Shown here: positions 50,346-58,432 of the stretch, piece by piece
How positions within the stretch are numbered: the stretch's first letter is position 1
Layout: each line of letters opens with the position of its first letter
NCBI RefSeq assembly: GCF_015207705.1
Contig: NZ_JADEWI010000001.1
Location: 62,001 to 126,000 of the forward strand
DNA: 64,000 bases
Origin: Nostoc sp. LEGE 06077
GTDB taxonomy: Bacteria > Cyanobacteriota > Cyanobacteriia > Cyanobacteriales > Nostocaceae
Direction of reading: 5' to 3'
Notes under the pieces: model-generated
The model's database searches: none
What the model saw: only the letters and a program-made list of their open reading frames with translations
Told to the model about the DNA's origin: nothing
Program-made: the position numbers and the translations under genes

Positions 50346-51803
50346 ATGAAAAAGGAAATATCTTCTCATCAGAGTCTTCATGGTTTAAAGCCAGAATGTC
50401 TTTCTTTCACGGAAGTTCTAGCGCAATCTTTTGCGGTAATTGCACCAACAACAATACCAGCATCTAATATTGGCTTAATCGTTGCTCTGTCAGGTAATGG
50501 TACTTGGCTCAGTTTTTTGCTGGGCTTAATTGGACTATTATTTGTCAGTATTAATATCAATCAATTTGCTAGTCGTTCAGCATCTCCAGGTTCACTTTAT
50601 TCCTACATAAGCAAAGGTTTAGGGACGACAGCCGGAGTGATTTGTGGCTGGAGTTTAGTACTGGCTTATTTATTCACCGGGATGTCTGTGCTTTGCGGTT
50701 TTGCCAATTTTAGTGGTGTTTTAATTGGACATTTGGGCATTCATCCTTCAAGTATTACATTACTGGCGATCGGTGCCGGAATTTCTTGGTATGCAGCTTA
50801 TAAAGATATTCAACTTTCGGCTGTTGCTATGTTGTGGATGGAAGGTATTTCAATTGTTTTAATTGCTGTGTTGTGCATAATTATCTGGGCGCACAAAGGT
50901 TTTGCATTGGATATGTCCCAGTTAACTTTGACTGGTGCGACTCCCGGTAGTGTAGCGACGGGATTAGTTTTGGTGATGTTTGCGTTCTCTGGTTTTGAAA
51001 GTGCGACATCTTTGGGTGATGAAGCGAAAAATCCCTTGCGAACCATACCTAAATCGGTAATGGGTAGTGTCATCCTGGCGGGGTTGTTTTATGTTTCCAC
51101 AACGTATATAGAAGTATTGGGTTTTAGCGGTGCTGGCGTATCTATTACCAGCACAGAAGAACCTTTAGGTTTCTTATCCCGGCAAGCGGGAGTCGGATTT
51201 TTGGGGGAATTAGTGGGTTTGGGTGCGTTATTTAGCTTCTTTGCCTGTATTTTAGGCAGTATTAACCCAGCCTCTAGAGTTTTCTTTTTAATGGCGCGTC
51301 ATGGTTTATTTCATGCGTCTTTAGGTACGGCACACTCAGCCAACAAAACACCTCACGTTGCCGTCACGATGTGTTCCTTGATCACATTTCTTGTGCCGGC
51401 GGGGATGTCATTATTTAATATCAAATTATTTGAGTGTATGGGGTATTTGGGAGCTATCTGTAGCTATGGGTTTTTGACTGTATATATTCTCATTTCCATT
51501 GCGGCTCCCATTTACCTATATAAAATCAACAAACTGCGCCTACGAGATATAGTATTTTCTCTTCTCGGTGTGGGATTCATGATGATTCCGGTTTTGGGTA
51601 GTGTAGGGATTCCTGGTAGCAGCCTTTTTCCAGTTCCCGAAGCACCTTACGATATGTTCCCCTACTTATTTTTGATGTATATGGTCGCAACTAGCAGCTG
51701 GTTCATTGTCAAAAGAAGGCGTTCTCCCCAGTTAGTTGCAGGAATGCGCCAAGGAATTGAAGAGATTCACGCCAAATTTAGCGATCGCAGCAAGATTCCT
51801 TAA
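50346..51803 (+). CDS. APC family amino acid permease
   Basis: A 485-residue integral membrane protein with about 12 helices. The start LSFTEVLAQSFAVIAPTTIP and the glycine-rich GSLYSYISKGLGTTAGVICG are typical of the amino acid-polyamine-organocation family, as is the FAFSGFESATSLGDEAKNPL block in helix 6. It should take up amino acids or related amines; the substrate cannot be read. The start is the ATG at 50346. CadD (48 bases later), TauE/SafE and DUF1634 genes follow in the same direction, so all four may be one transcript. A candidate NtcA site upstream would fit nitrogen control. Confidence 0.88.
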   Translation: MKKEISSHQSLHGLKPECLSFTEVLAQSFAVIAPTTIPASNIGLIVALSGNGTWLSFLLGLIGLLFVSININQFASRSASPGSLYSYISKGLGTTAGVICGWSLVLAYLFTGMSVLCGFANFSGVLIGHLGIHPSSITLLAIGAGISWYAAYKDIQLSAVAMLWMEGISIVLIAVLCIIIWAHKGFALDMSQLTLTGATPGSVATGLVLVMFAFSGFESATSLGDEAKNPLRTIPKSVMGSVILAGLFYVSTTYIEVLGFSGAGVSITSTEEPLGFLSRQAGVGFLGELVGLGALFSFFACILGSINPASRVFFLMARHGLFHASLGTAHSANKTPHVAVTMCSLITFLVPAGMSLFNIKLFECMGYLGAICSYGFLTVYILISIAAPIYLYKINKLRLRDIVFSLLGVGFMMIPVLGSVGIPGSSLFPVPEAPYDMFPYLFLMYMVATSSWFIVKRRRSPQLVAGMRQGIEEIHAKFSDRSKIP

Positions 51804-51851
51804 GTTTTTGCATTTTTTAATTACCAAAACTCTGATTTGAATTAAATTGAT

Positions 51852-52487
51852 ATGAACGGGTTAGTTACTGCAATTAGTACCGGGGCATTTGCCTTTAGCG
51901 CCACAAATATCGACGATTTAGTCATATTGACGCTATTTTTCTCCCAGATTAATGCCAAGTTTCGCCGCTGGCAGATTGTTGCTGGACAGTATCTCGGTTT
52001 TACCGCACTGGTATTGGCGAGTCTACCGGGTTTTTTTGGTGGCTTAATCCTACCACGTCCTTGGATTGGATTATTTGGCTTAGTTCCCATTGCTATTGGG
52101 ATCAAGTGCTTGTTGAGTCAAGCAGAAGATGAATCAGCAGCAGTTGAAGCACAAACCGAAGCATCTCAAGATACTTTTTTAGCGAAATTATTCAATTTGC
52201 AAACTTACAGCGTAGCAGCAGTGACGTTTGCTAATGGTACGGACAACATTAGTATTTATGTGCCTTTGTTTGCCAGCGCCACTTGGGAAAGTCTATTAAT
52301 AATTTTGGGTGTGTTTTTTACGTTGGTGGGATGTTTGTGTTACTTAGCTAATCAATTAACTAACCAAACTGCGATCGCCAGCCTTTTAACTCGTTATGGT
52401 AATAATTTTATGCCTTTTGTACTCATGGGATTAGGTGCTTTTATTGTGATCGATAGTGGCAGCTTAAGTTTATTGAATTTATCTTAA
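51852..52487 (+). CDS. Cadmium resistance transporter (CadD family)
   Basis: A 211-residue membrane protein with six hydrophobic segments. The first carries FAFSATNIDDLVILTLFFSQ and the fourth VTFANGTDNISIYVPLFASA: two half-repeats with N/D-rich cores, as in CadD and LysE-type exporters. Family members give low-level cadmium resistance in Gram-positive bacteria; many cyanobacteria have relatives of unproven specificity. The start is the ATG at 51852. It lies between the APC permease and the TauE/SafE gene with short spacing. The charged loop between halves (EDESAAVEAQTEASQD) is longer than I would expect. Confidence 0.82.
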   Translation: MNGLVTAISTGAFAFSATNIDDLVILTLFFSQINAKFRRWQIVAGQYLGFTALVLASLPGFFGGLILPRPWIGLFGLVPIAIGIKCLLSQAEDESAAVEAQTEASQDTFLAKLFNLQTYSVAAVTFANGTDNISIYVPLFASATWESLLIILGVFFTLVGCLCYLANQLTNQTAIASLLTRYGNNFMPFVLMGLGAFIVIDSGSLSLLNLS

Positions 52488-52559
52488 ATAAAACAAGATA
52501 GCCGGAGATGCATCAGCAAAATATCTCAGGATTTCCATATATCAACAGAGGTATGAGAT

Positions 52560-53396
52560 TTGAACATACTAGAATTTTCTTTACTAGTTTGGCTTGGTTC
52601 ATTTAGTGCTGGCTTTGTCGGTGCGTTAACGGGTTTGGGTGGCGGAGTCGTCATTGTCCCTTTATTAACTTCCGTCTTTGGCGTAGATCTTCGCTACGCG
52701 GTTGGTGCTTCATTGGTATCTGTGATTGCGACTTCCTTGGGTGCAGCCTCCACATATATCAAAAAAGGCTACACCAATTTGCGCTTAGGAATGTTTTTAG
52801 AAGTTGCAACCACAATTGGGGCAATTATCGGGGCGATGATTGCAGTGTTTGTTTCTGTAAAAATGTTAACGATTGTTTTGGCGATCGTATTGATTTATTC
52901 TGCATATCTTTCACAACGCCCAAGACTGGAAATTGATCAAAATCAACCCGCAGATCCCTTAGCCGATTATTTCCACCTGAATGGTACTTATCCCACGCCA
53001 GATGGCTTGATGTCTTACAAAGTTCATGCTGTACCAGCCGGGTTTAGTGTCATGTTCATTGCTGGAATATTGTCTGGATTATTGGGTATTGGTTCAGGCG
53101 CATTCAAGGTACTAGCAATGGATCAAGCCATGCGTATCCCTTTTAAAGTTTCTACTACTACTAGCAATTTTATGATTGGTGTCACCGCTGCCGCATCAGC
53201 GGGGGTTTATTTAGCCAGAGGTTACATCGATCCGGGATTATCAATGCCAGTAATGTTAGGAGTATTACCTGGCGCTTTTTTAGGAGCAAAAGTGCTAATA
53301 GGCGCTAAAACGCAAATTTTGCGAATTATCTTCAGTCTTGTGCTGGTGGTAATGGCTTTGAAAATGGTCTACAACAGTCTAATAGGGGGGCTGTAA
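52560..53396 (+). CDS. Sulfite exporter TauE/SafE family protein
   Basis: A 278-residue membrane protein with two TauE repeats of the GLGGG type: FVGALTGLGGGVVIVPLLTS near residue 20 and GILSGLLGIGSGAFKVLAMD near residue 170, around eight helices in total. The family moves sulfite, sulfoacetate or other organosulfur anions. Translation starts at TTG at 52560, with GAGG a suitable distance upstream; the ATG just before it is in another frame and soon stops. The DUF1634 gene begins 1 base after its stop, a conserved pairing in many bacteria. Confidence 0.88.
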   Translation: MNILEFSLLVWLGSFSAGFVGALTGLGGGVVIVPLLTSVFGVDLRYAVGASLVSVIATSLGAASTYIKKGYTNLRLGMFLEVATTIGAIIGAMIAVFVSVKMLTIVLAIVLIYSAYLSQRPRLEIDQNQPADPLADYFHLNGTYPTPDGLMSYKVHAVPAGFSVMFIAGILSGLLGIGSGAFKVLAMDQAMRIPFKVSTTTSNFMIGVTAAASAGVYLARGYIDPGLSMPVMLGVLPGAFLGAKVLIGAKTQILRIIFSLVLVVMALKMVYNSLIGGL

Positions 53397-53397
53397 A

Positions 53398-53931
53398 ATG
53401 TATGAGTTTAATTCTAGTTTTAGTTGGCACTCATCACCAGCATCAGAAACTGAAGTGGTGGCAATAACTTTGCCACCAGCAGAACCCGACTCGGATATTC
53501 AACAATTAGAAGAACAACTGAATAGTTGTGAGATGAATGCTAGTCATATAGTTAGCAAAACGCCCGGTGAGCAGCAATTAGAATATATACTCAGCAATCT
53601 TTTAAAGTATGGTGTGTTAATAGCTAGTGCTGTTGTGTTGTTAGGCGGGATATTATATTTAATTCACCACGGTTCTGAACCTGCAACATATCAAATTTTT
53701 CACGGCGAACCCTCGGAATTTCGCTCACCGAATGGTGTCATCAATGCAGTTTTATCTGGTAGCCGTCGAGGCATTATTCAATTAGGACTCTTACTCTTAA
53801 TTGCCACGCCAATCTTACGGGTAATAATTTCTTTATTGGCTTTTATAGTACAACGAGAAGTAACCTATATTGTAGTTACTCTGGTAGTTTTGGCTAGTTT
53901 AATTTATAGTCTAGTAGGCGCGTATTTTTAA
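53398..53931 (+). CDS. DUF1634 membrane protein, partner of TauE/SafE
   Basis: A 177-residue protein whose C-terminal 115 residues form the three-helix DUF1634 domain: LSNLLKYGVLIASAVVLLGG, then GSRRGIIQLGLLLLIATPIL and VTYIVVTLVVLASLIYSLVG. The RRGIIQLGLLLLIATPILRV block is diagnostic to my eye. DUF1634 is typically encoded immediately downstream of TauE/SafE, as here with a 1-base gap, and is thought to be an accessory subunit. The polar N-terminal extension of about 60 residues is longer than usual for the family. A hairpin terminator follows at 53963. Confidence 0.85.
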   Translation: MYEFNSSFSWHSSPASETEVVAITLPPAEPDSDIQQLEEQLNSCEMNASHIVSKTPGEQQLEYILSNLLKYGVLIASAVVLLGGILYLIHHGSEPATYQIFHGEPSEFRSPNGVINAVLSGSRRGIIQLGLLLLIATPILRVIISLLAFIVQREVTYIVVTLVVLASLIYSLVGAYF

Positions 53932-53962
53932 TTTTGAGGATGTAAAAATATGGAAATTAATC

Positions 53963-53991
53963 GTAACGCACCCTGAAATTTGGTGCGTTAC
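53963..53991. terminator. Hairpin between DUF1634 and the convergent small gene
   Basis: GTAACGCACC (53963-53972) pairs exactly with GGTGCGTTAC (53982-53991) across a nine-base loop, 31 bases after the DUF1634 stop and 33 before the convergent gene's stop. A bidirectional terminator is likely. Confidence 0.65.
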
Positions 53992-54024
53992 ACTCTACTT
54001 TAACAAGACAATTTTTAGTTAAAA

Positions 54025-54300
54025 CTAAGAATTGAGTAGGTTGTTAAGCGGGGCGAGATTTTGCTGAATAGCCTTCGCCTTCGCTAAATAGTTTCTAATT
54101 ACGTCAATAGTTTCTACTGGGAAAGTTCCGCCTAAAAGGACAAAAGCTAAACTAGCAACCCCAAGAAATAAAGCCAATACTCTACCTAAGCAGCCTGGAT
54201 TAATTTCAATAAATCCTAATTTTGATTGTCCTAAGACAGCAATCACAAGAAAAACAATACCTAGGGTTAAAAAGATATTTGTTAAAGGAAAATTTGCCAT
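54025..54300 (-). CDS. Small membrane protein, 91 aa, two TM helices
   Basis: A 91-residue protein with two hydrophobic helices, NIFLTLGIVFLVIAVLGQSK and LGRVLALFLGVASLAFVLLG, separated by a short loop containing FIEINPGC, and a helical polar tail (IDVIRNYLAKAKAIQQNLAP). I do not recognise a family. It has the look of small inner-membrane proteins common in cyanobacteria. Monocistronic, convergent with the DUF1634 gene across a hairpin. No function is proposed. Confidence 0.68.
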   Translation of the reverse strand: MANFPLTNIFLTLGIVFLVIAVLGQSKLGFIEINPGCLGRVLALFLGVASLAFVLLGGTFPVETIDVIRNYLAKAKAIQQNLAPLNNLLNS

Positions 54301-54720
54301 TTTAAGTTAGTTAATTATTGTGTATACAAATATTTTTATTATAGTCATTATTTATGTAAGTTGCTGTTATAAACAATAGCAAAAATTAGCATTAAATATG
54401 TTTTTACATCTATCAAAAGGTTGATATAGAGAAGCGATCACTCTATCTCACCCTTCTCTTACCCTAACCAAAAGCTTTATCATCGTGTAGCATCAGTGTA
54501 TTAACTGTTGATTACCTAACTAATACCGTTTCACTTTAAGTTTGATACAAATAGGCCGCAGGGGGGCAGAGGAGCAGGGGATCAGAGGAGAAATTATTTG
54601 TATCATTTATTTGGTGAAATGGTATAACACAGCAGAATTCCAATGAATTTAGAATTGTAGTAGACTTTGTGTCCAGTTAGCGTTTAAAATACACTAAGCC
54701 GATAGGAATAGTGTGTTTAT
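54301..54720. other. 420-base gap with one MITE-like element, no gene
   Basis: Holds the ATACC-ended element at 54523-54625 and otherwise AT-rich DNA between divergent small genes. No coding frame is seen. Confidence 0.45.
54523..54625. mobile_element. MITE-like element with ATACCGTTTCAC inverted ends
   Basis: ATACCGTTTCAC (54523-54534) and GTGAAATGGTAT (54614-54625) are inverted with one mismatch, and GATACAAAT/ATTTGTATC pair further in. The centre is a GGAGCAGGGG-type purine repeat like the one inside yraN. It is related to the element at 4609-4699. Confidence 0.55.
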
Positions 54721-55182
54721 ATGGAAAGCGCCCCAAAAGTTATTCAAGAGTTGAGTTTAGCAGTAAACACAGCCCCAGAGCGATCGCCACAGACTGTTCC
54801 TCACGAATCCCCAAAAAATATTTTCAAAAAGCTCAGAGGTGGATTCTTACTGGTTTTGGGATATTTATTATCCCCTTTATGTTGGTGGAATGACCTTTTA
54901 TTCAATTTACCTATTGCTTATTTTTTTGGGTACTTATGTAGTTTACTTTCCCCAAAATTGCTCATCCCTTGTTCCATTATAGGTTACTGGCTTTCCAATG
55001 TTGTGGGAATCCTCTTGATGCAATATGGTTCTAAGGATATTTTTCAAAAAGATTCTCAAGAACGTAACCTCAAAAAAGAACTGTTATCAGGTTTAGTTTC
55101 TTCAACCATTTACACTATCGTTATTATTTTATTGATTCAGTTGAAGATTCTTGATGCTCCTGTATTATTCGCTAAGAGTTAA
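54721..55182 (+). CDS. Hypothetical membrane protein, 153 aa
   Basis: A 153-residue protein with a polar N-terminus of about 35 residues (MESAPKVIQELSLAVNTAPE) and three to four hydrophobic helices (GFLLVLGYLLSPLCWWNDLL, FGYLCSLLSPKLLIPCSIIG and TIYTIVIILLIQLKILDAPV). The motif SPLCWWNDLLFNLPIAYFFG is distinctive, and I believe it recurs in cyanobacterial proteins of unknown role, though I cannot name a family. It is convergent with the SPFH gene, with a clear hairpin between the stops. No operon partner. Confidence 0.68.
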   Translation: MESAPKVIQELSLAVNTAPERSPQTVPHESPKNIFKKLRGGFLLVLGYLLSPLCWWNDLLFNLPIAYFFGYLCSLLSPKLLIPCSIIGYWLSNVVGILLMQYGSKDIFQKDSQERNLKKELLSGLVSSTIYTIVIILLIQLKILDAPVLFAKS

Positions 55183-55198
55183 TAGTAGAGTATAGTTC

Positions 55199-55240
55199 AG
55201 AAATCAGGATTCAGATACAGAATTACCAATCCTGATTTCT
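55199..55240. terminator. Bidirectional hairpin terminator
   Basis: AGAAATCAGGATT (55199-55211) pairs exactly with AATCCTGATTTCT (55228-55240) between two convergent stops (55182 and 55240). The position and perfect 13-bp stem support termination from both sides. Confidence 0.65.
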
Positions 55241-56046
55241 TAGTTATAGGCTTTAAGTAATTCACTAAAATCCCAAACTTTAGAATTTTCTTTCCCAATA
55301 ACTAATGGTAGCTTACCATTCCATTTTTCAATTGCTTGCTTTTGGAGTAACTCAGTTGTTAAACCATCGCGGAGTAATCTATAAGTTTCCGCTTCACCTC
55401 TAGCTAAATTAACTTTCGCCTCAGCTTCTTTTACTGCTTTCAAAGCCATAAATTCCGCGCGCTTGGCTTCTTGTTCCGCAATTTGCTTTGCTTCTACCGC
55501 CTCACCAAAGCGCTCAGAAAAATGAACATGAACTAAAGAAATATCATCAACTGCGATATGATAGCTACGCAAACGAGTAGTTAATGCTTCATCTAAGCCT
55601 AATTTGATAGCTCCTCGCTTAGTAATAATTTCTTCTGCCATATATTGAGAGATAATTGCTTTGATAACTTCTTCAACTGCTGGATTAATAATGCGAGCAA
55701 TTACATTTTCTTTATTGCCAATTTGTTGAAAAATAATATTAACTTCTTCTGGTACTATATGCCAATTCAGCGCCACATCAGTGAACACATCTTGTAAATC
55801 TTTAGCAGAAGCCTCAGTAGATATTTCCTGTTTCTGCACACGGATACTTAACTTTTCAACTGTATTTACTACTGGGATAATTAAATGAAGTCCTTCACCT
55901 AATATTTGTTCCTGCACTTCGCCAAACTTCATTAATACGCCACGTTCCCCTGCATTAACTATCACGCAAGGTGTGAGAAAAATAGTAATTAAACATAAAA
56001 TGGCTGTCAATTTTCCAGCATTATTAAAAGCTTGATTTTTTTTCAT
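55240..56046 (-). CDS. SPFH/prohibitin family membrane protein
   Basis: A 268-residue protein with an N-terminal membrane anchor (LTAILCLITIFLTPCVIVNA), the prohibitin-type SPFH core (GERGVLMKFGEVQEQILGEG, LSIRVQKQEISTEASAKDLQ, IVPEEVNIIFQQIGNKENVI) and a charged coiled-coil (EAKQIAEQEAKRAEFMALKA, VNLARGEAETYRLLRDG). Prohibitins form large rings on the membrane and modulate proteases such as FtsH; thylakoid and plasma-membrane forms exist in cyanobacteria. The C-terminus (KLPLVIGKENSKVWDFSELL) is complete. It is monocistronic. Confidence in the family is high; the exact partner is unknown. Confidence 0.88.
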   Translation of the reverse strand: MKKNQAFNNAGKLTAILCLITIFLTPCVIVNAGERGVLMKFGEVQEQILGEGLHLIIPVVNTVEKLSIRVQKQEISTEASAKDLQDVFTDVALNWHIVPEEVNIIFQQIGNKENVIARIINPAVEEVIKAIISQYMAEEIITKRGAIKLGLDEALTTRLRSYHIAVDDISLVHVHFSERFGEAVEAKQIAEQEAKRAEFMALKAVKEAEAKVNLARGEAETYRLLRDGLTTELLQKQAIEKWNGKLPLVIGKENSKVWDFSELLKAYN

Positions 56047-56276
56047 CTGGCTGTCAAATTCACTAGTACAAAAAGGAAAAGTTCCAAACTAAAAAGTCAA
56101 AATGCTTATTTTACAGGCTTTTTATCTGTTTTTAATGGTAGCTGTCATTACGTGATGCTGTACTAGTTTGGAGTTGACTTAAAAGGGTCTATTTTGCCTG
56201 AAAACAGGTTTTTGCTGCTACCAACTAGTAGCTAATTAATAAATACGGTAAATTGATAGGAATGTAGTTTTTTATA

Positions 56277-56779
56277 ATGGCTGAACAAAAGTATGCCATA
56301 GCCGTGTCTGCTAAACAAGTCAGTGCTAGTACAAATCAACCTGTAAGCCCTAGTTTGAGACTATTCTGGCTTCTACTTCTTTTCCGAGGATATATGCGAT
56401 CGCTCACAATCAGCCCAATGAATATGTGTTTCAGTCAACATCAGGTATCATGCAATCTGTGTACCCTATTAGTAAACTAGTAGAGTTGTTTGGTTATGGG
56501 GATGGAACGATGAGAATTTGGTTGGCTTGCTTTGTGCTACTGTTCGCATTGGCAGAACTGTTTGATTGGTTACAAGAATTTTCTCTGCCGTTACCGATTT
56601 ATATTTTAGGTGGGGCGTTTTTAGCCGTTGCTTCTAACTATGACAAGATTGTGGGTTCTTACTTCAGTGACACATCAATCGCTGCATCACTAGAAACACC
56701 ACAGCTAGATATGTCTACTCAACCCGTAGCCTCGATTTCTGCGGTTGAGGATATGCAGAAATCGGAAAATCAGATTTAG
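56277..56779 (+). pseudogene. Frameshifted small membrane-protein gene
   Basis: The frame from the ATG at 56277 reads MAEQKYAIAVSAKQVSASTN and runs to 56480, but loses sense after about residue 30. The adjacent frame, open from 56354, reads FPRIYAIAHNQPNEYVFQST, then GIMQSVYPISKLVELFGYGD and a membrane segment (IWLACFVLLFALAELFDWLQ, LPIYILGGAFLAVASNYDKI) to the stop at 56779. Joined by a one-base shift between about 56355 and 56395 they give one plausible protein of about 165 residues. Alternatively a 117-residue product starts at GTG 56426. The family is unnamed. I lean to a broken gene. Confidence 0.5.
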
Positions 56780-56786
56780 CTAAATT

Positions 56787-57158
56787 TTAATCAGTTTCGA
56801 TCAGGACTGTGACAGCCGCGATCGCAATTAACATTTCATCATTTTTATCATTGAGAGAAGGAATCGCCCGTCCTTCCACCACCATTCCCCCAGACTCAAC
56901 AGTGATAGTTTTGCGTCCAAAAGGTAGTACTGCGAGAACCTCGTCCGTTCTCACTTGTTCGGGATAGGGTACTGCTACTTGAACTTCAACAATCATCTCA
57001 TTGGGATCATTCAACCCAGCTACTTCCCAGACTCCTGGTAAAGCATTATGGGCGATCGCATTGCGTACTGCTCTTGCAGCTGCTACAGTTGGTTCCTGTC
57101 CGTGCTGATCTATACCCATACCCATTTCAATCACTAAGCGTTTACGCACCACAGTCAC
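56787..57158 (-). CDS. Lin0512 family protein
   Basis: A 123-residue soluble protein: VVRKRLVIEMGMGIDQHGQE at the start, then PTVAAARAVRNAIAHNALPG, DPNEMIVEVQVAVPYPEQVR and VESGGMVVEGRAIPSLNDKN. This matches the Lin0512 family, a small alpha-beta protein with a conserved G-x-D-xHGQ loop near the N-terminus that forms oligomers. The function is not known. The G-M-G-x-D-x-H-G-Q motif is fully present. It converges on the frameshifted gene at 56277 with only a few bases between stops, and has no operon partner. Confidence 0.8.
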   Translation of the reverse strand: MTVVRKRLVIEMGMGIDQHGQEPTVAAARAVRNAIAHNALPGVWEVAGLNDPNEMIVEVQVAVPYPEQVRTDEVLAVLPFGRKTITVESGGMVVEGRAIPSLNDKNDEMLIAIAAVTVLIETD

Positions 57159-57275
57159 CTCCTGGATATCGCCGATATTTGTACTTAACTACTGTAATTA
57201 GATTTGATTGGTGTAAGTAATTAAAACTTTTACGCCCAATTTTCATAACTAACCTCTGGGCGTAAGTTCATTCCA

Positions 57276-57785
57276 CTAAGGACAAAATAAAGTATCACGG
57301 GTATCTCTTCCTGTGGTGGGATTAGTACCTTTAGCCACTTTGCACAACTTTTTTTGTTCATCTGGGCGCAGCAGGACATCAGTAAAATCTGCTCCATCAA
57401 TAATTGCGCCATCAAATTTAGCATTAGCCGCAAATGCACCTTCTAAAACGGCATTAGTCAAATCGGCTTTCATCAGTCGCGCTGAGTCTAAGGTAGCATT
57501 TGTCAAGTCAGTTCCCTGTAAATTTGCCGATTCTAAATTAGCAGCAAAGAAACTCACACCACGCAAGTTACTATTACTAAAATTACTTTGGCGGAGATTA
57601 GCTTTGGTAAAGCTAGAATCTGTTAAATCACGTCCAGAAAAATCAGCGTCTACTAATATTTCTTTGTTATATTCAAGTGCTAAAGCTGTTGGCGGATAAC
57701 TAAAAGTGGCTGTAATGCTTAACACTACCCCCAGCAATACACTGAGTATGCTTGCCCAAATGCGATCGCTTAACCTAGAATTCAT
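57276..57785 (-). CDS. Secreted pentapeptide-repeat protein
   Basis: I choose the ATG at 57785 (MNSRLSDRIWASILSVLLGV) because it gives a normal signal peptide with cleavage near PTALA; a second ATG at 57818 would put eleven polar residues before it and overlap the divergent gene. The mature part is a right-handed beta-helix of A(D/N)LXX repeats, such as VDADFSGRDLTDSSFTKANL and LESANLQGTDLTNATLDSAR, about 20 units. It ends in a cysteine-containing tail (KLCKVAKGTNPTTGRDTRDT). Exported pentapeptide proteins are frequent in cyanobacteria, several in the thylakoid lumen, with unknown roles. Its start lies 14 bases from the divergent yraN start. Confidence 0.84.
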   Translation of the reverse strand: MNSRLSDRIWASILSVLLGVVLSITATFSYPPTALALEYNKEILVDADFSGRDLTDSSFTKANLRQSNFSNSNLRGVSFFAANLESANLQGTDLTNATLDSARLMKADLTNAVLEGAFAANAKFDGAIIDGADFTDVLLRPDEQKKLCKVAKGTNPTTGRDTRDTLFCP

Positions 57786-57799
57786 TGTATTTTTCACCA

Positions 57800-58345
57800 A
57801 TGGCGAATCATCCTCCATCCCATTATCCCGATATTGGTCAACTAGGTGAAGACTTAGTTACACAATGGTTACAGTCTACAGGTTGGTTGATTCTACATCG
57901 TCGCTTTTCTTGCCGTTGGGGAGAGATTGATATTATTGCTCAATATCAAGGGGAACAGGTAGAGGAGCAGGGAGCAGGGGAGCCAGGGTGCAGGGGTGCA
58001 GGGGTACAAGGGAGTATTGCACTCAGCACTCAGCACTCTACACTCGCTTTTGTCGAGGTGAAAACCCGCAGTCCAGGTAATTGGGATGCAGGCGGAAGAA
58101 GTGCTATCACTCTGCAAAAACAGACAAAACTATGGCGTACAGCCGAAATATTTTTAGCTAAATATCCCGACAAGGCTGATTATCCCTGTCGGTTTGATGT
58201 AGCTATTGTGAGTTGTCAGCAAATATCAGCGTTACCTACTCAGATCACATCAGCCCAAAATACTCTATTTAGTTCATCAGTTGCGGGATATGAATTTCAT
58301 CTGCAAGAATATATCCCAGCAGCTTTTGATTGTTTAATTGATTAA
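57800..58345 (+). CDS. yraN: YraN family (UPF0102) putative endonuclease with in-frame repeat insertion
   Basis: The ATG at 57800 gives a 181-residue protein. The UPF0102 fold is clear: HYPDIGQLGEDLVTQWLQST, then CRWGEIDIIAQ (acidic nuclease residue) and AFVEVKTRS (E-V-K of the PD-(D/E)xK core), then the family's C-terminal block PCRFDVAIVSC. Homologues have only a few residues between IIAQ and AFVEVK. Here about 37 are inserted (GEQVEEQGAGEPGCRGAGVQ and onward), encoded by GGAGCAG and CAGCACT heptamer repeats. The insertion keeps the frame and lies in a loop between core strands, so the enzyme may still fold. YraN proteins are predicted nucleases linked to DNA transfer or repair; the role is unproven. 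Confidence 0.85.
   Translation: MANHPPSHYPDIGQLGEDLVTQWLQSTGWLILHRRFSCRWGEIDIIAQYQGEQVEEQGAGEPGCRGAGVQGSIALSTQHSTLAFVEVKTRSPGNWDAGGRSAITLQKQTKLWRTAEIFLAKYPDKADYPCRFDVAIVSCQQISALPTQITSAQNTLFSSSVAGYEFHLQEYIPAAFDCLID
57957..58045. repeat. Heptamer repeat cluster inside the yraN coding region
   Basis: Purine-rich units (GAGCAGG, GTGCAGG and variants) are followed by ACTCAGC units, about 90 bases in all, in frame with yraN. The same words occur in intergenic repeats at 47109 and 54560, so this is an STRR that spread into a gene. Confidence 0.7.
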
Positions 58346-58346
58346 A

Positions 58347-58421
58347 GTGAGGGCGAATAATAATTGATCACAACTTCAATATCTTTGTCAGCAATTACAA
58401 ATTCTTTGCAGTCGCCCTCAC
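58347..58421. repeat. Inverted repeat GTGAGGGCGA / TCGCCCTCAC between convergent genes
   Basis: Ten-base exact inverted repeats at 58347-58356 and 58412-58421 lie between the yraN stop and the convergent hypothetical gene. The 55-base spacer makes a simple terminator unlikely; it may be a small repeat element. Confidence 0.4.
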
Positions 58422-58432
58422 AATAAAGAGTT

